From Camellia lanceoleosa (lineage: Eukaryota; Streptophyta; Magnoliopsida; Ericales; Theaceae): a stretch of 64,000 nucleotides of DNA. Below are positions 1 to 9,455 of this stretch, piece by piece (positions within the stretch are counted from its first letter, which is position 1; each line of letters opens with the position of its first letter). The position numbers and the translations under genes are program-made. The stretch spans positions 128,193,429-128,257,428 of the forward strand of contig CM045770.1 in the NCBI GenBank assembly GCA_025200525.1, written 5' to 3'. The notes under the pieces were generated by a model. It made no database searches. It was not told the DNA's origin and was given only the letters and a program-made list of their open reading frames with translations.

Positions 1-1388
1 AAATGCATGATCTTGTTCATGATCTTGCAAAATATGTAGCAGGTTGTGAATGCATGACTTTGGAAGGAGAAAATACCAAGGTAATTCCTAATACGGTTCA
101 GCATGTATCATTTGGTTCAACATCTTATCACAAACTTCCAAGACCTTTGATTGAAGCACAGTTGCGAACCATTGTTGTACCAAGAAAAATAGAACCTGAC
201 TTTGCAGTATCCATTGAAGCAGAATTCTCAAGTTTTAGTCGCTTACGTGTGCTAAACTGCAAATGTACAGATGCGAAATTGGATGATGACACTGAACAAC
301 CTTTTTATTCCACTGAACATGTACACCTTAAGCCCATTGGAAATTTGAAGCATTTGAGGTATCTTAGTTTTCGTGGCTCAAAGGTACATCCTAAGTCTCT
401 TTGCAAGCTATTAAACTTGCAGTACTTGGATCTGTATGGGTCGGGACTTCATGAATTACCTGAAGATTTTGGCAAACTAATCAACTTGCGGTTTTTGTCC
501 TTATCATCCAGACTGACATGTTTGCCAGAAAAAGGGATAGGTGGCTTAACTTCTCTCCGGACACTACAACTTTATGATAATCCTGAATTGACGTCTTTGA
601 GCGAAGGGATACAACACCTTACTTGCCTCCGACAATTGTTTATAAGGAAATGTCCAAAGTTGGCTTCACTGCCTATTGGCTTTAAACACCTTACTTCCCT
701 TGAGTATTTGTCGATTAAATGGTGTGATACTCTTAAATTCTCAGAAGATAATGATCTACTAGGGATGACAAGTATTAAAGAACTAGTATTAACTGATCTT
801 CCAGAATTAGTATGTTTGCCATTGGGGCTTCAACATGTTGCTTCTTCACTAAATAGCTTGAAAGTTGAAAATTGTCCAAAGTTGGCTTCACTGCCTACTG
901 GCTTTAGACACCTTACTTCCCTCAAGAACTTGTCAATTAAAAAATGTGATACTCTTAAATTCTTGGATAATGATTTACAAGGGATGAGAAGTCTTAAAAA
1001 ATTGGTGTTATCTGATCTCCGAGAGTTGGTGAGTTTGCCAATGGGGCTTCAAGACGCTGCTACTTCACTACATAGCTTGATACTTCGAAATTGTGACAAG
1101 TTGAAGACCCTTTCAGAATCTGTTCTCCCAAATCTCAAATCACTTCAAGTAATTGAAATTGAGAAATGTTATAGTTTGTTTTTCCTACCACAAGAAATGC
1201 AGCCTCTCACTATGCTACATTCTCTAAAAATTTCGGAGTGCAAGGTCTTGATTAGAAGATATTTTGAAAGGGATTTCTTCATGATAGCTCATGTGCCTGA
1301 AATTTATATTGATGGGGCAAAAGTTAAACCTTCTCACTACAACATCAGCAAGCAAGGCAAGCAACTCTTTCTCCAGGTATTTTCATAA
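1..1388 (+). CDS. CNL-type NBS-LRR resistance protein, C-terminal part (cut by window edge)
   Basis: This is the 3' part of an NB-ARC leucine-rich-repeat immune receptor; its NB-ARC core lies outside the window. The visible frame opens on the MHD motif (MHDLVHDLAKYV), the C-terminal end of the NB-ARC ARC2 subdomain, and continues into about 12 degenerate leucine-rich repeats, many ending in L..L.I..C. The protein closely resembles the pseudogene at 27046-29597: both have the same MHD region and the same ELPEDFGKLINLRFL-type repeats, so they are paralogues on the same strand. No stop or frameshift interrupts the visible 461 codons. The ATG at base 3 is internal and should not be taken as the true start. 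A CTCCAG/GTATTT splice-donor-like site lies at about 1377, just before the stop, so the real C-terminus may be spliced. Known for the family: cytoplasmic or nuclear pathogen sensing. Ligand unknown. Confidence 0.9.
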   Translation, partial: MHDLVHDLAKYVAGCECMTLEGENTKVIPNTVQHVSFGSTSYHKLPRPLIEAQLRTIVVPRKIEPDFAVSIEAEFSSFSRLRVLNCKCTDAKLDDDTEQPFYSTEHVHLKPIGNLKHLRYLSFRGSKVHPKSLCKLLNLQYLDLYGSGLHELPEDFGKLINLRFLSLSSRLTCLPEKGIGGLTSLRTLQLYDNPELTSLSEGIQHLTCLRQLFIRKCPKLASLPIGFKHLTSLEYLSIKWCDTLKFSEDNDLLGMTSIKELVLTDLPELVCLPLGLQHVASSLNSLKVENCPKLASLPTGFRHLTSLKNLSIKKCDTLKFLDNDLQGMRSLKKLVLSDLRELVSLPMGLQDAATSLHSLILRNCDKLKTLSESVLPNLKSLQVIEIEKCYSLFFLPQEMQPLTMLHSLKISECKVLIRRYFERDFFMIAHVPEIYIDGAKVKPSHYNISKQGKQLFLQVFS

Positions 1389-3042
1389 ATTTTCTCATTA
1401 TCATATACATAGCTTTGAGCGTTAATTAGTTTAGAATTTCCAGTATACAAAACCACAAGACCTATCAAGATAGCACAATAAATACGTCTCTGTCTCAAAC
1501 ACACACACGCACGAGATATTAATTAAACATATAAATAGGAGTGACCATGGTTCAGGTTAGGAGGAAATCAAAGTCTGAACCACTACCTACGATTCTATAA
1601 AATTTGAAATCAAATCAAACCATGAAAATTCTTAAGAAATAGAGGATTGGGAATAAAATATAATATCATACCATGCTTTCCGACTCTATTTTTTGTAAAT
1701 ATGATGAATGAAAAAAAAAGGTTCTTACATCTGATAATTGTTAAGTAATAATAAGAACTATTTATAGGTCTGACTGCAAAATCCTAGATCTTTGATGTTG
1801 TTGAACTTGTATCATGACAGGGTCAAAGTTGGGGTGAAGTTTTAAAAGTGAAGGAAGAACATGATTTCCTAGGTTTCTCCAACGTTGACACAAAATTCTG
1901 GACGTAGCTTGTGATGTAGAGTGCTTGACCATAGAATTTCTAGAACTCATGGATCCGGGAATAGTTAAAAAAGGCTTGTTAGGTATTTTAGCTAATATAA
2001 CTCTAATTTTGAGTTCCAATGAGCTGGCTATTAGACTAGCTATTTTACCATCCTATTTTTTGGTGGCTACAATTGAAGAGCCCCATAGGCTCTCCAAACA
2101 AATATGTACATATATATATATATATATATCTTGAATTTTTGTATATTTATGTCTTAGATTTGAGAATTTATACATTTTATATATGTATATGTGTCTATAG
2201 CAATTTCATATGTTCTTTCAATTTTATTTGATGAATTACGGAATAACTTATTTTGTATTATATTTTTTTTTCTCCTCATTCTACAGGTTTTGTGTGTTTG
2301 TATAGGCAAATTTATTATTATTGCAAATTTATATTAGTAAAATATCAGTAATTAGTATTTTTTGTTTTAAAAATTAATTAAGTTAGTTTAAATGATTAAC
2401 TAAAATAAAGAGTGTGGTTGAAGAACACAATAACTAAAGTAATTAGGTAAAATAAATAGTGTACTTTTTTTGTACTTTAACTAGTAAAAAGTAGAGAGTG
2501 TGGTTGGAGTTAAATAAGACAAAGGCAAAAAGGTACTAGTAGACATATGATGACACGTGCTCGGAATAACATGGAATTTGGTTGGGATATGAAAAATTAT
2601 GTGGCAACCAATACACATTGTTTCGTCATGAGCTACGATATATTTTGGGCAAATTCGAATGTTTAGGCATTCAACTTTATGATTTTGCTGTTTTTTAAAA
2701 TAAGATAAGAATGGATCATTGATCTCATGTTTGTGAAACATTGAATAGAAAGAAATTAATGGGAAAAAAAATATTACATTTGTTATGACCCCATATTATT
2801 CAATTTCCCTATAGAAAGAGTGGGGAAAAAAAATTAAAATTAATGATTAGAACTTTTCACAAACAAAATAAATTAACTATACTTGTACACTTCATGAAAA
2901 AAATATTACATTTGTCATCCCCCCATCCTAAAAAGAGGTAAAAATTAAATGAATGATTGGAACTATAAGTATGTATATTAATGAAGACCACAAATTACTT
3001 AAATATGCATTATCATGTTGTATTCCAAAAAGTTAAATGCAT
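1389..3042. other. AT-rich intergenic DNA, no gene recognised
   Basis: Mostly AT-rich sequence after the left CNL. It holds a short TA dinucleotide run at about 2109-2130. A weak antisense reading frame at 1762-2019 has an RILCQRWRNL stretch vaguely like the second half of an F-box, but it is too short to call. No other coding or RNA feature is supported. Confidence 0.5.
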
Positions 3043-3408
3043 GTTTGGTTTGATTTTTCAAAAACTGTTTTTAGATGAGTTTTTTATTTTTATTTTTTAT
3101 TTTAATCAATTCTTTGTACTTTTTAGATGTATCTAAAAAATAAAATAAATTAACTAAAATATTTTTTAAAAATCATTAAAAATTGATGAAAATTTTAACA
3201 AAAATCTGTATGTATTTTTGTTTGGATTTTCGTTTGTTTTTTGTGAATTTTTTTCATTTTTAGTTAAACTTTTTTATTTTTTAGATGCATCCAATTCTGA
3301 TATACAATAAAATAAATAAAAAAAATGATAAAAATATGAAAAAAGTAGAGTAAAGACAAACAAAAATCCATTTAAAAATAATTTCTAAAATTGTAACCAA
3401 ACAATTTT
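3043..3408. mobile_element. Hairpin MITE-like element, very AT-rich
   Basis: The left end reads TGTTTGGTTTGATTTTTC and the right end, on the other strand, TTGTTTGGTTACAATTTT. The inner parts are also self-complementary in a degenerate way. The GTTTGG...CCAAAC ends are common among plant hairpin MITEs. No clear target-site duplication was found, so the superfamily is open. Confidence 0.4.
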
Positions 3409-3491
3409 TTTGTAATGTTACACTTGTATTGTTAAAGGATTATCATTGGCGGATATGAACATCTAAGTTCTCATAGGTTTCAGGGATGATG

Positions 3492-3854
3492 TTGTGCCTT
3501 AACACACACCAGCCTATTGTGACCCCTCATGGGGCCGATACGGGGTCTATTTTGATAATTTGAATTATTCATATTGTAGAATGATCATTCATTAAAAAAA
3601 TTCAGGTTAATCAAACATTTGTAGCCACATAACAATATCACATTTGTTTTTCAAAAAAATAAATAGTAAGCATGATTTTGATAATAGACTATCTATTTTT
3701 TAGACCACAATCATGTGGTTACGAATGTCTGATTAATTTCATTTTTTTAATAGATATTCTATTCGATAAACCCTACAATATGAATGATTCAGATAATCAA
3801 AATAAGCCCAATTTCAGCCCCAATGAAGGGTCAGAGCAAGCAATTGTGCCTTAA
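3492..3854. mobile_element. Foldback MITE flanked by an 11 bp direct repeat
   Basis: TTGTGCCTTAA occurs at 3492-3502 and again at 3844-3854, as a target-site duplication would. The 341 bp between is an imperfect hairpin: the left half (TATTTTGATAATTTGAAT, TCATATTGTAG, TTAAAAAAAT) recurs inverted in the right half. A 9-11 bp duplication with long terminal inverted repeats suggests a Mutator-like MITE. The extreme termini are poorly conserved, so the family is uncertain. Confidence 0.6.
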
Positions 3855-4585
3855 ATCCAGACTGTCTTAATCTTCCAAACAACTCTTTGTTAGTTGTAAA
3901 TAATTATTTTACCAACCCCATTCTTGCAAATACAAACAAATTCAATAGAGCATATTTTTTATTTTTTTGACACAACAAATCAATTTTTAGTTGCATTTTT
4001 ATTCATAATAATCAACTAGGTTTCATTTAAACGAAGTATAGCTGTGGTTTGCAATGTTACAAGTTCATATACTCAGAGGTCCATATGATGATAGAGGGAA
4101 ATTATTGAATTTCTTTGGGGCATTGCTCCAGAACAATCACCATTTGTTACTCTTTATATTGTTTCTCAAAACACTAATATATAAATGAACAATAAACCCT
4201 ACATGACAAGATGGGTTTATCGTCTTTTATTTTCCTTTTGGTTGTCAAGTAAATGGTTGTGTCCAGGCTGGTAACCAAGGAAAGAGAGAAATAAACGGAT
4301 GATTTTCCCATTTGGCCGATAATTAATTTCCAAATAGTCATTTTTTTTGGTTAAAAATATAAAAAATGAGTGAGACCTCCCAATTTTGGGGATTCCCATG
4401 AATCCCAAAATGATCTGGCCACTCAAGTGTTTGTTTTTTTTTTTTTTTTCCTTGTCTCTCTCACACGAGTGGTCCAAATGATTTTGGAAGTCATGAGAGT
4501 CTCTAAATTAGGAGTCTCAATCATTGTTGTAAAAATATTGACCAATATTATTGATTTGACCATTAAATATAATACGTAAAAGGAA
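3855..4585. other. Intergenic DNA, nothing recognised
   Basis: Low-complexity AT-rich sequence with a T tract at about 4434-4450. I see no gene, RNA or clear repeat. Confidence 0.4.
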
Positions 4586-4754
4586 AGGGAAAATTATTTA
4601 GAAGTCCTATTAGGGAGACTTGTGCTACATTTGGTCCCACAAAAAAACTTATGTTTCCATAAGTCCTGTGGGAAGTTTCTTGACATATTTACCCTCAATA
4701 TTAGTTGTTAATATCATAAATAATAATAAAACCATATATAGAGAAATTGATATA

Positions 4755-4920
4755 AACGTAACGTAACGTGACGTGACACCTATACGTAACGTGACATCTA
4801 CATAAACGTAACGTAACGTGACACCTACATAAACGTAACGTGACACTTATATAAACGTAACGTGACATATCTACATAAACGTAACGTAATGTGACACCTA
4901 CATAAACATAACGTGACACC
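4755..4920 (+). repeat. ACGTAACGTGACACC tandem array, left arm
   Basis: Irregular tandem units of roughly 20-27 bp of the form ATAAACGTAACGTGACACCT, about seven copies, each with one to three ACGT cores. A degenerate outlier lies at about 4978. The open frames across it on the minus strand only reflect the repeat and are not credible proteins. Confidence 0.85.
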
Positions 4921-5217
4921 TATGATCTATGGTAACATTCAATTTTTTATATAAGAAATTGATTTTATTTATTTTTGACGTAATGTGACACAACTAACAT
5001 CTAAAACCCCTAAAAATCCCAAACATCATCTTTGATTAACGTGGTATCCAAAGATTGTTAACTTGACGTATACAATGATTCGATGGTGACAGAGCTTCGT
5101 CGTGTGTTATTATTAACTTATTATCATATTGATGGTTCCCTTCCTTTAATTTCAGGGGTGGAGGTAGACAAATCTGGACTCTAAAAAAATAAAGACTTGG
5201 ATCAAGTACTCAGGAAA

Positions 5218-5303
5218 CCGACCTTAGCTCAGTTGGTAGAGCGGAGGACTGTAGTTGTAAACAGCATGTCCTTAGGTTGCTGGTTCGAATCTGACAGGTC
5301 GGA
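5218..5303 (+). tRNA. tRNA-Tyr (anticodon GTA) with intron, possibly decaying
   Basis: This is an 86 bp intron-containing nuclear tRNA-Tyr gene. The acceptor stem CCGACCT pairs fully with AGGTCGG, followed by discriminator A. The D arm and A box (TTAGCTCAGTTGG) are at 5224-5236. The anticodon GTA is at 5251-5253, in a loop closed by GAGGA/TCCTT. A 13 nt intron fits at about 5255-5267, leaving a mature length near 73. The B box GGTTCGAATC at 5282-5291 is perfect. TTTTTGTTTT directly after 5303 can serve as the Pol III terminator. Oddities: the T stem has one C-A mismatch and two G-U pairs where other plant tRNA-Tyr genes are better paired, and the last anticodon-loop base appears to be G rather than A. 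It may therefore be weak or a young pseudogene. Confidence 0.85.
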
Positions 5304-5502
5304 TTTTTGTTTTATTTCTTCCCAATTTTTTTTTTTTTTTCTACTTCAGAATTCTTCATGTAGTTAAAAAAAAAAATAAAAAAATCCAAAAAATAAATAA
5401 AATCAATTTCTTATAACAATTAATAATACAAAATAAAAATATATTAAGATTATATATCTATTTCAAAACAAACGGATTAAAAAAATAAAAACTTATTAAG
5501 TT

Positions 5503-5710
5503 TGCGAAACGTAACGTGACACGTTACGTTACGTTTATGTAAGTGTCACATTACGTTTATATAGGTGTCACGTTACGTTTATATAAGTGTCACGTTACGT
5601 TACGTTTATGTAGGTGTCACGTTACGTTCATATTGGTGTCACGTTACGTTACGTATATATAGGTGTCACGTTACGTTACGTTTATGTAAGTGTCATGTCA
5701 CGTTAGGATC
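5503..5710 (-). repeat. ACGT-rich tandem array, right arm (inverted copy)
   Basis: Units of the form AGGTGTCACGTTACGTTTAT repeat about eight times, the exact reverse complement of the left array. The inner end (AACGTAACGTGACACGTTACGTTACG) is itself nearly palindromic. Confidence 0.85.
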
Positions 5711-5902
5711 TTGTGGAATACATTCTTATGAAAATAGGACTTGAGACTCTATAAGAAATTACACAGGACTTAGCCTAGCATAAGGTTCTGAAAAAGGACT
5801 TATAAATAAGTCTCCCAAAAGGAAAATGTAAAATTAAAGGACAAATTGTTACAATGAAAGTACAAAAACCAAAATAATAGTGTAAAATACACAATTTTCC
5901 CT

Positions 5903-6443
5903 AACTATTTATATAGCTTTCACAAATTTTATTTTTCTACTTTTCCTACACATAAGAATCACTAGCAATGAAGTCTCATTATCTATCTATCTATCTTCCA
6001 CATTGGATATAAAGAGAAGCAAAGACAGTGTGTTGACACAAAATGTCACTATCCTATCTAAAATACAAAATTATATAGAGACGAGATTAGGACTCAAAAC
6101 TAAAACCTTCGGTCTAGTAGACGAGATCTTTACCGCCACATATAATGTGTGTTTTTAAAACAAAATCAAAATCAAAATTTATACTTTTTAGATTTAAATT
6201 TAACAATGTAGGCCTTTAAAACAAAATTAAAATTTATATATGTACACGAGCATTTGTCAGAGCTGTTTGACAGGAAATGGAAATTTCTGGCAACCCTACC
6301 AACTTAATTTTAGGAACTCTCAATCACCCATACAGCTCCATTAATTAGTCAAAATCATCCTCATCAAATTGAATAAAGCTTGTTATGCAAATGATATCGA
6401 ACACAGATGTCATGACATTGAGAAATAAGAAAATATTTTCACC
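5903..6443. other. Intergenic DNA, nothing recognised
   Basis: AT-rich, with a short CTAT run (about 5980). No coding or RNA signal is supported. Confidence 0.4.
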
Positions 6444-6860
6444 CAACACAAGAGGGTACTACACACCGCTTAAAAAATGTGTAATATATACATTTTTATT
6501 ACTTATTTTTGTGGTATATGTTTTGTATTTTTATAGTAAATGTTGCAAATTTTTTTCTGGTGAAGTAATAATAATTTATGGTTCAAAAATAAAATTACAC
6601 ATTTTATGATAAAGTTACCTTTTTTTTTTTTTAAATAATGTTACACATTTTTTTGTTAAAAAATGTTGGGATAACAAAAAAATGTGTAATATTATCACGA
6701 AAATGCATAACATTAACTTCATTTTTGAACCACAAGTGATTGTAACACCAAAAAATTGCATAACATTTACTACAAAAATATATAACATACACCACAAAAA
6801 TACAAGTGCATATGATACACACCTTTTAAAGGGTTGTACCATAGAGTCTCTCAACACAAG
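6444..6860. mobile_element. Hairpin MITE with 9 bp duplication CAACACAAG
   Basis: CAACACAAG is present at 6444-6452 and 6852-6860, bounding a 399 bp imperfect hairpin. The left strand carries GTGGTATATGTTTTGTATTT and AGTAAATGTTGCAAATTTTT, and the right half carries their inverted counterparts (e.g. ACATACACCACAAAAATACA). The centre is a small palindrome (ATGTTACACATTTTTTTG and its inverse). Length, hairpin form and 9 bp duplication fit a Mutator-like MITE. The extreme left end looks a few bases shorter than the right. Confidence 0.6.
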
Positions 6861-7066
6861 CACCAAAAAAAAAAAAAAAGATCACAAGTAAAAACTAGTT
6901 CGATAAACATTTCAAATACAAATTACTACATACCCATCTTACAAATGCTTGACAAATATTTATAGGCGAGAGAAAGAGACAGAGAAATGAGGTTGAAGCC
7001 TGCAACATCATACTATTAATGACATATCAACAAGATCAAATATCAACATCAGAGACAAAGTGAAAA

Positions 7067-8914
7067 TCAACAATCAGGCATGGAGAAGGAATGAGCCAAA
7101 TCGGTATCTTCGCTTTTATCATCATCCATGTTACCAATGTCATATGAATCGGTTTCAAAATCCTTATGTTCCAAATAGATGTCCAAGTCATATGCATCTG
7201 AATCAAGACTGACATCATCTGGGATGTGAATAGCACGCCACTGATATGAATGGTTGTCTGGCTCTGATTGTAAATCTATTGCATCGTCAATTTCCCTTCT
7301 GCATATTCTACTCAAGTTGGAGGACCCTTTAATACGTAACTCTTGCACTGGAGGAAGTGAACGCATCCCGTCTGACGGGCACAACAATGGACAGTTTTCC
7401 AATTCAAGTTTTTGAAGAGACGTGAAATTTCTCAGCCACTCTGGTATTGTTGCAAAACCAGTACAGCGTAGAATACGTAGACACTGCAAGGTAGAAGCAG
7501 CATGTTGAAGTCCCTCTGGCAGAGCAACCAACTTTGGGAGGCTTTCGAGGATTAGAGATCGAAGATTCTTAATGCCTTGCATACCTTCTCCTTCCAACAA
7601 ATCAAGTTCTGGACAACAGAATATGTGCAGTGTTTCAAGGGCAATCAAATATTTCATTTCACTAGGGAGAGAAGTCAGCCCCGGACAGTGTGATATAACC
7701 AAAGTTCGGAGGGCCTTGAGGTGCTGCATCCCAGAAGATAAAGATGTAAGATATTTACAATGGATAATATACAAGAACTGAAGTGAGGTCAAGCCTTCGA
7801 GCTCTTTCTCAGGCAAGCATGATTGATATGAAGTCAAATATAGAGCCCGGAGGTTAATCAACTTTCCAATGCCCTTAGGTAAATCTTGAAGTTGCATACA
7901 CATGAAGAGATTTAAGGTTTGCAAATTCAGCAGCTTGCAGATGGAATCAGGGAGTTTTCTGATGCACCTATTACAGCTAAGGTCAAGATGCCTTAAATGA
8001 ATCAAGTTACCAACAGAGCTTGGCAACTCTTCAAAATCTGCTCCTTTTATAGCCAACACTCTCAAGCACTTGAAAGTTGACATAAGCATATCAAGAGAGG
8101 ATAAGCTAACAGACGTCTCTACATTTTGAAATGAAAAGGATCTCATCCTCGTCAGATTTTGCAAGGGAAGAGGAAATTTTCTCTCTAATAAATCATGCTC
8201 GGGAAACATTATATGCCGAACCCTTCCAGTGATCTTTGTGGTATCAGAGTTCATCGTTAACCACTCTGCTCCGGCAATCGACAAAGCTAGGTCATGAACA
8301 ATATCATGCATTCTTAGTTCAATTTCACCATCATCGGCAACAACTTCAAGGAATGACCTGGACACCAGCTCATTGACATATGTATCTCCAATATCTTCCA
8401 ACAGTTGGTTTCCATCTGGTTGTTGAATCAATCCTTGTGCTATCCATACTTGGATCACATTATCCTTCAACATATCATAATCTTTTGGATAAAACGACAA
8501 ATAAGCAAAGCATTGTTTCAAGTCCAATGGCATTTGATCATAACTTAACCTCAATGCAGGTAAGATATCATTCTCCTTTTGTTCTAATTTCCAAATATCA
8601 TTATCTCTTACATACAACCAGTCACGTTCCTCTGCTTTCATATACAATAAGCTTCCTAAGGTTATAACAGCAAGGGGAACTCCTCCGCATTTCTTTACAA
8701 TTGTCTTTCCAATTTCAACTAAGTTTGGATTCTTTTTTTCTTCTTCTTCTTCTCGAAATGCATATTTCATAAACAAAGACAAGCACTCATCAGATGATAA
8801 ACCCCCTAAATTGTATGATGTGTTGGTACCCATAATAGAAGCAGTCTTCTTACTCCGTGTTGTTACAATGATTTTACTTCCATTGGCACCACCCATCAAC
8901 AGATCTCTCAATTC
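7067..8914 (-). CDS. CNL resistance gene, 3' part (split by a retrotransposon)
   Basis: This is the C-terminal two thirds of the CNL whose start is at 15178. In protein order it has RNBS-B (GSKIIVTTRS), GLPL (CGGVPLAVITLG), the RNBS-D/winged-helix region (CFAYLSFYPKDY), the MHD motif (MHDIVHDLA), then about 11 leucine-rich repeats (e.g. LRHLDLS, LQTLNLF, LRALYLTS). No stop interrupts it. After the last repeat there is an unusual acidic tail of about 70 residues rich in Asp, Glu and Ser (SLDSDAYDLDIYLEHKDF and DDDKSEDTD), ending in SMPDC. The frame joins the 5' part at 14318-15178 exactly if the 8915-14317 insertion is ignored. In the present arrangement this part lacks its own promoter and start, so a normal product is unlikely unless the retrotransposon is spliced or read through. 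Confidence 0.9.
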   Translation of the reverse strand, partial: ELRDLLMGGANGSKIIVTTRSKKTASIMGTNTSYNLGGLSSDECLSLFMKYAFREEEEEKKNPNLVEIGKTIVKKCGGVPLAVITLGSLLYMKAEERDWLYVRDNDIWKLEQKENDILPALRLSYDQMPLDLKQCFAYLSFYPKDYDMLKDNVIQVWIAQGLIQQPDGNQLLEDIGDTYVNELVSRSFLEVVADDGEIELRMHDIVHDLALSIAGAEWLTMNSDTTKITGRVRHIMFPEHDLLERKFPLPLQNLTRMRSFSFQNVETSVSLSSLDMLMSTFKCLRVLAIKGADFEELPSSVGNLIHLRHLDLSCNRCIRKLPDSICKLLNLQTLNLFMCMQLQDLPKGIGKLINLRALYLTSYQSCLPEKELEGLTSLQFLYIIHCKYLTSLSSGMQHLKALRTLVISHCPGLTSLPSEMKYLIALETLHIFCCPELDLLEGEGMQGIKNLRSLILESLPKLVALPEGLQHAASTLQCLRILRCTGFATIPEWLRNFTSLQKLELENCPLLCPSDGMRSLPPVQELRIKGSSNLSRICRREIDDAIDLQSEPDNHSYQWRAIHIPDDVSLDSDAYDLDIYLEHKDFETDSYDIGNMDDDKSEDTDLAHSFSMPDC

Positions 8915-8919
8915 CTTAC

Positions 8920-9455
8920 TGATGCAATGCTGAAACGTGAAATAGTAACAATCTTAAGATCCGTTGATTCACACAAGAATACCGGAAATAAGACTCTTCT
9001 CTAGACCCGTTGATTCCCCAAGAATACCGAGTTTAAAGGCTCAACCAAAGTTGATTCACACAGAATTAACCAAAGTTGGAACAAAGAGTAATAAAACTCA
9101 CAATATATTAATCATCAAAAACTCTAGAGCCCTAAGGCTTTACACTCACTATTTATAAGAAAACAGAGGCTAACTCCACGAAGCAACACACGTGTTTGGA
9201 AATAAACTAAGGCAAGAAGGCAACTAATAAAAGATAATAAACTAAGGCAACAAGGAAACTAATAAAATATAAGGCAAAGAAAAAGGCAATTGCCAAAAGT
9301 GAACATAATAATAAAATAATGGCAAAAAGCCATGGTCACGATTCTTTGGTTGTGTCTTTGGTCACGGCTATGTCTTGTTGGATTGCTTGTTGTGTGTCGC
9401 CACGCTATGTGTCGTTGGATTGCTTGTTGTGTGTCGGCTATGTCGGGTCGCATCA
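8920..9455 (-). repeat. 3' LTR of the gypsy element in the CNL
   Basis: 536 bp, from TGATGCAATGC to GGGTCGCATCA. It is nearly the same as 13773-14317 for about 420 bp; the two differ mainly in a GCTTGTTGTGTG-type tandem section near the right side, where this copy is shorter. Confidence 0.93.

Larger units (their letters stand above)
4586..5902. mobile_element. Foldback (inverted-repeat) element with a tRNA-Tyr in its loop
   Basis: The ends are inverted copies: AGGGAAAATT at 4586-4595 and AATTTTCCCT at 5893-5902. Further in, GGGAGACTT (about 4613) is inverted at about 5810. The ACGT-rich tandem array at 4755-4920 is inverted at 5503-5710. A near-perfect 25 bp segment at about 4953-4977 (AAGAAATTGATTTTATTTAT) is inverted at about 5387-5413. 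The unpaired centre of about 400 bp carries the tRNA. No matching target-site duplication was found at these ends. It could be a Mutator-like or foldback transposon that captured a tRNA, or a local inverted duplication around one. Confidence 0.55.

Noticed and set aside
3..5. ATG at base 3 as a gene start
   Set aside because: It is the Met of the internal MHD motif of a CNL cut by the window edge.
1762..2019. Possible F-box fragment on the minus strand
   Set aside because: Only the RILCQRWRNL stretch resembles an F-box; too short and without the rest of the domain.
4649..4919. Repetitive Tyr/Val-rich proteins on the minus strand
   Set aside because: They are translations of the ACGT-rich tandem array; no start context, domain or codon pattern supports coding.
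8964..9158. A 64-codon frame found identically at 8964-9158 and 13817-14011
   Set aside because: Both copies lie in the two LTRs of the same element; identity reflects LTR duplication, not a gene.
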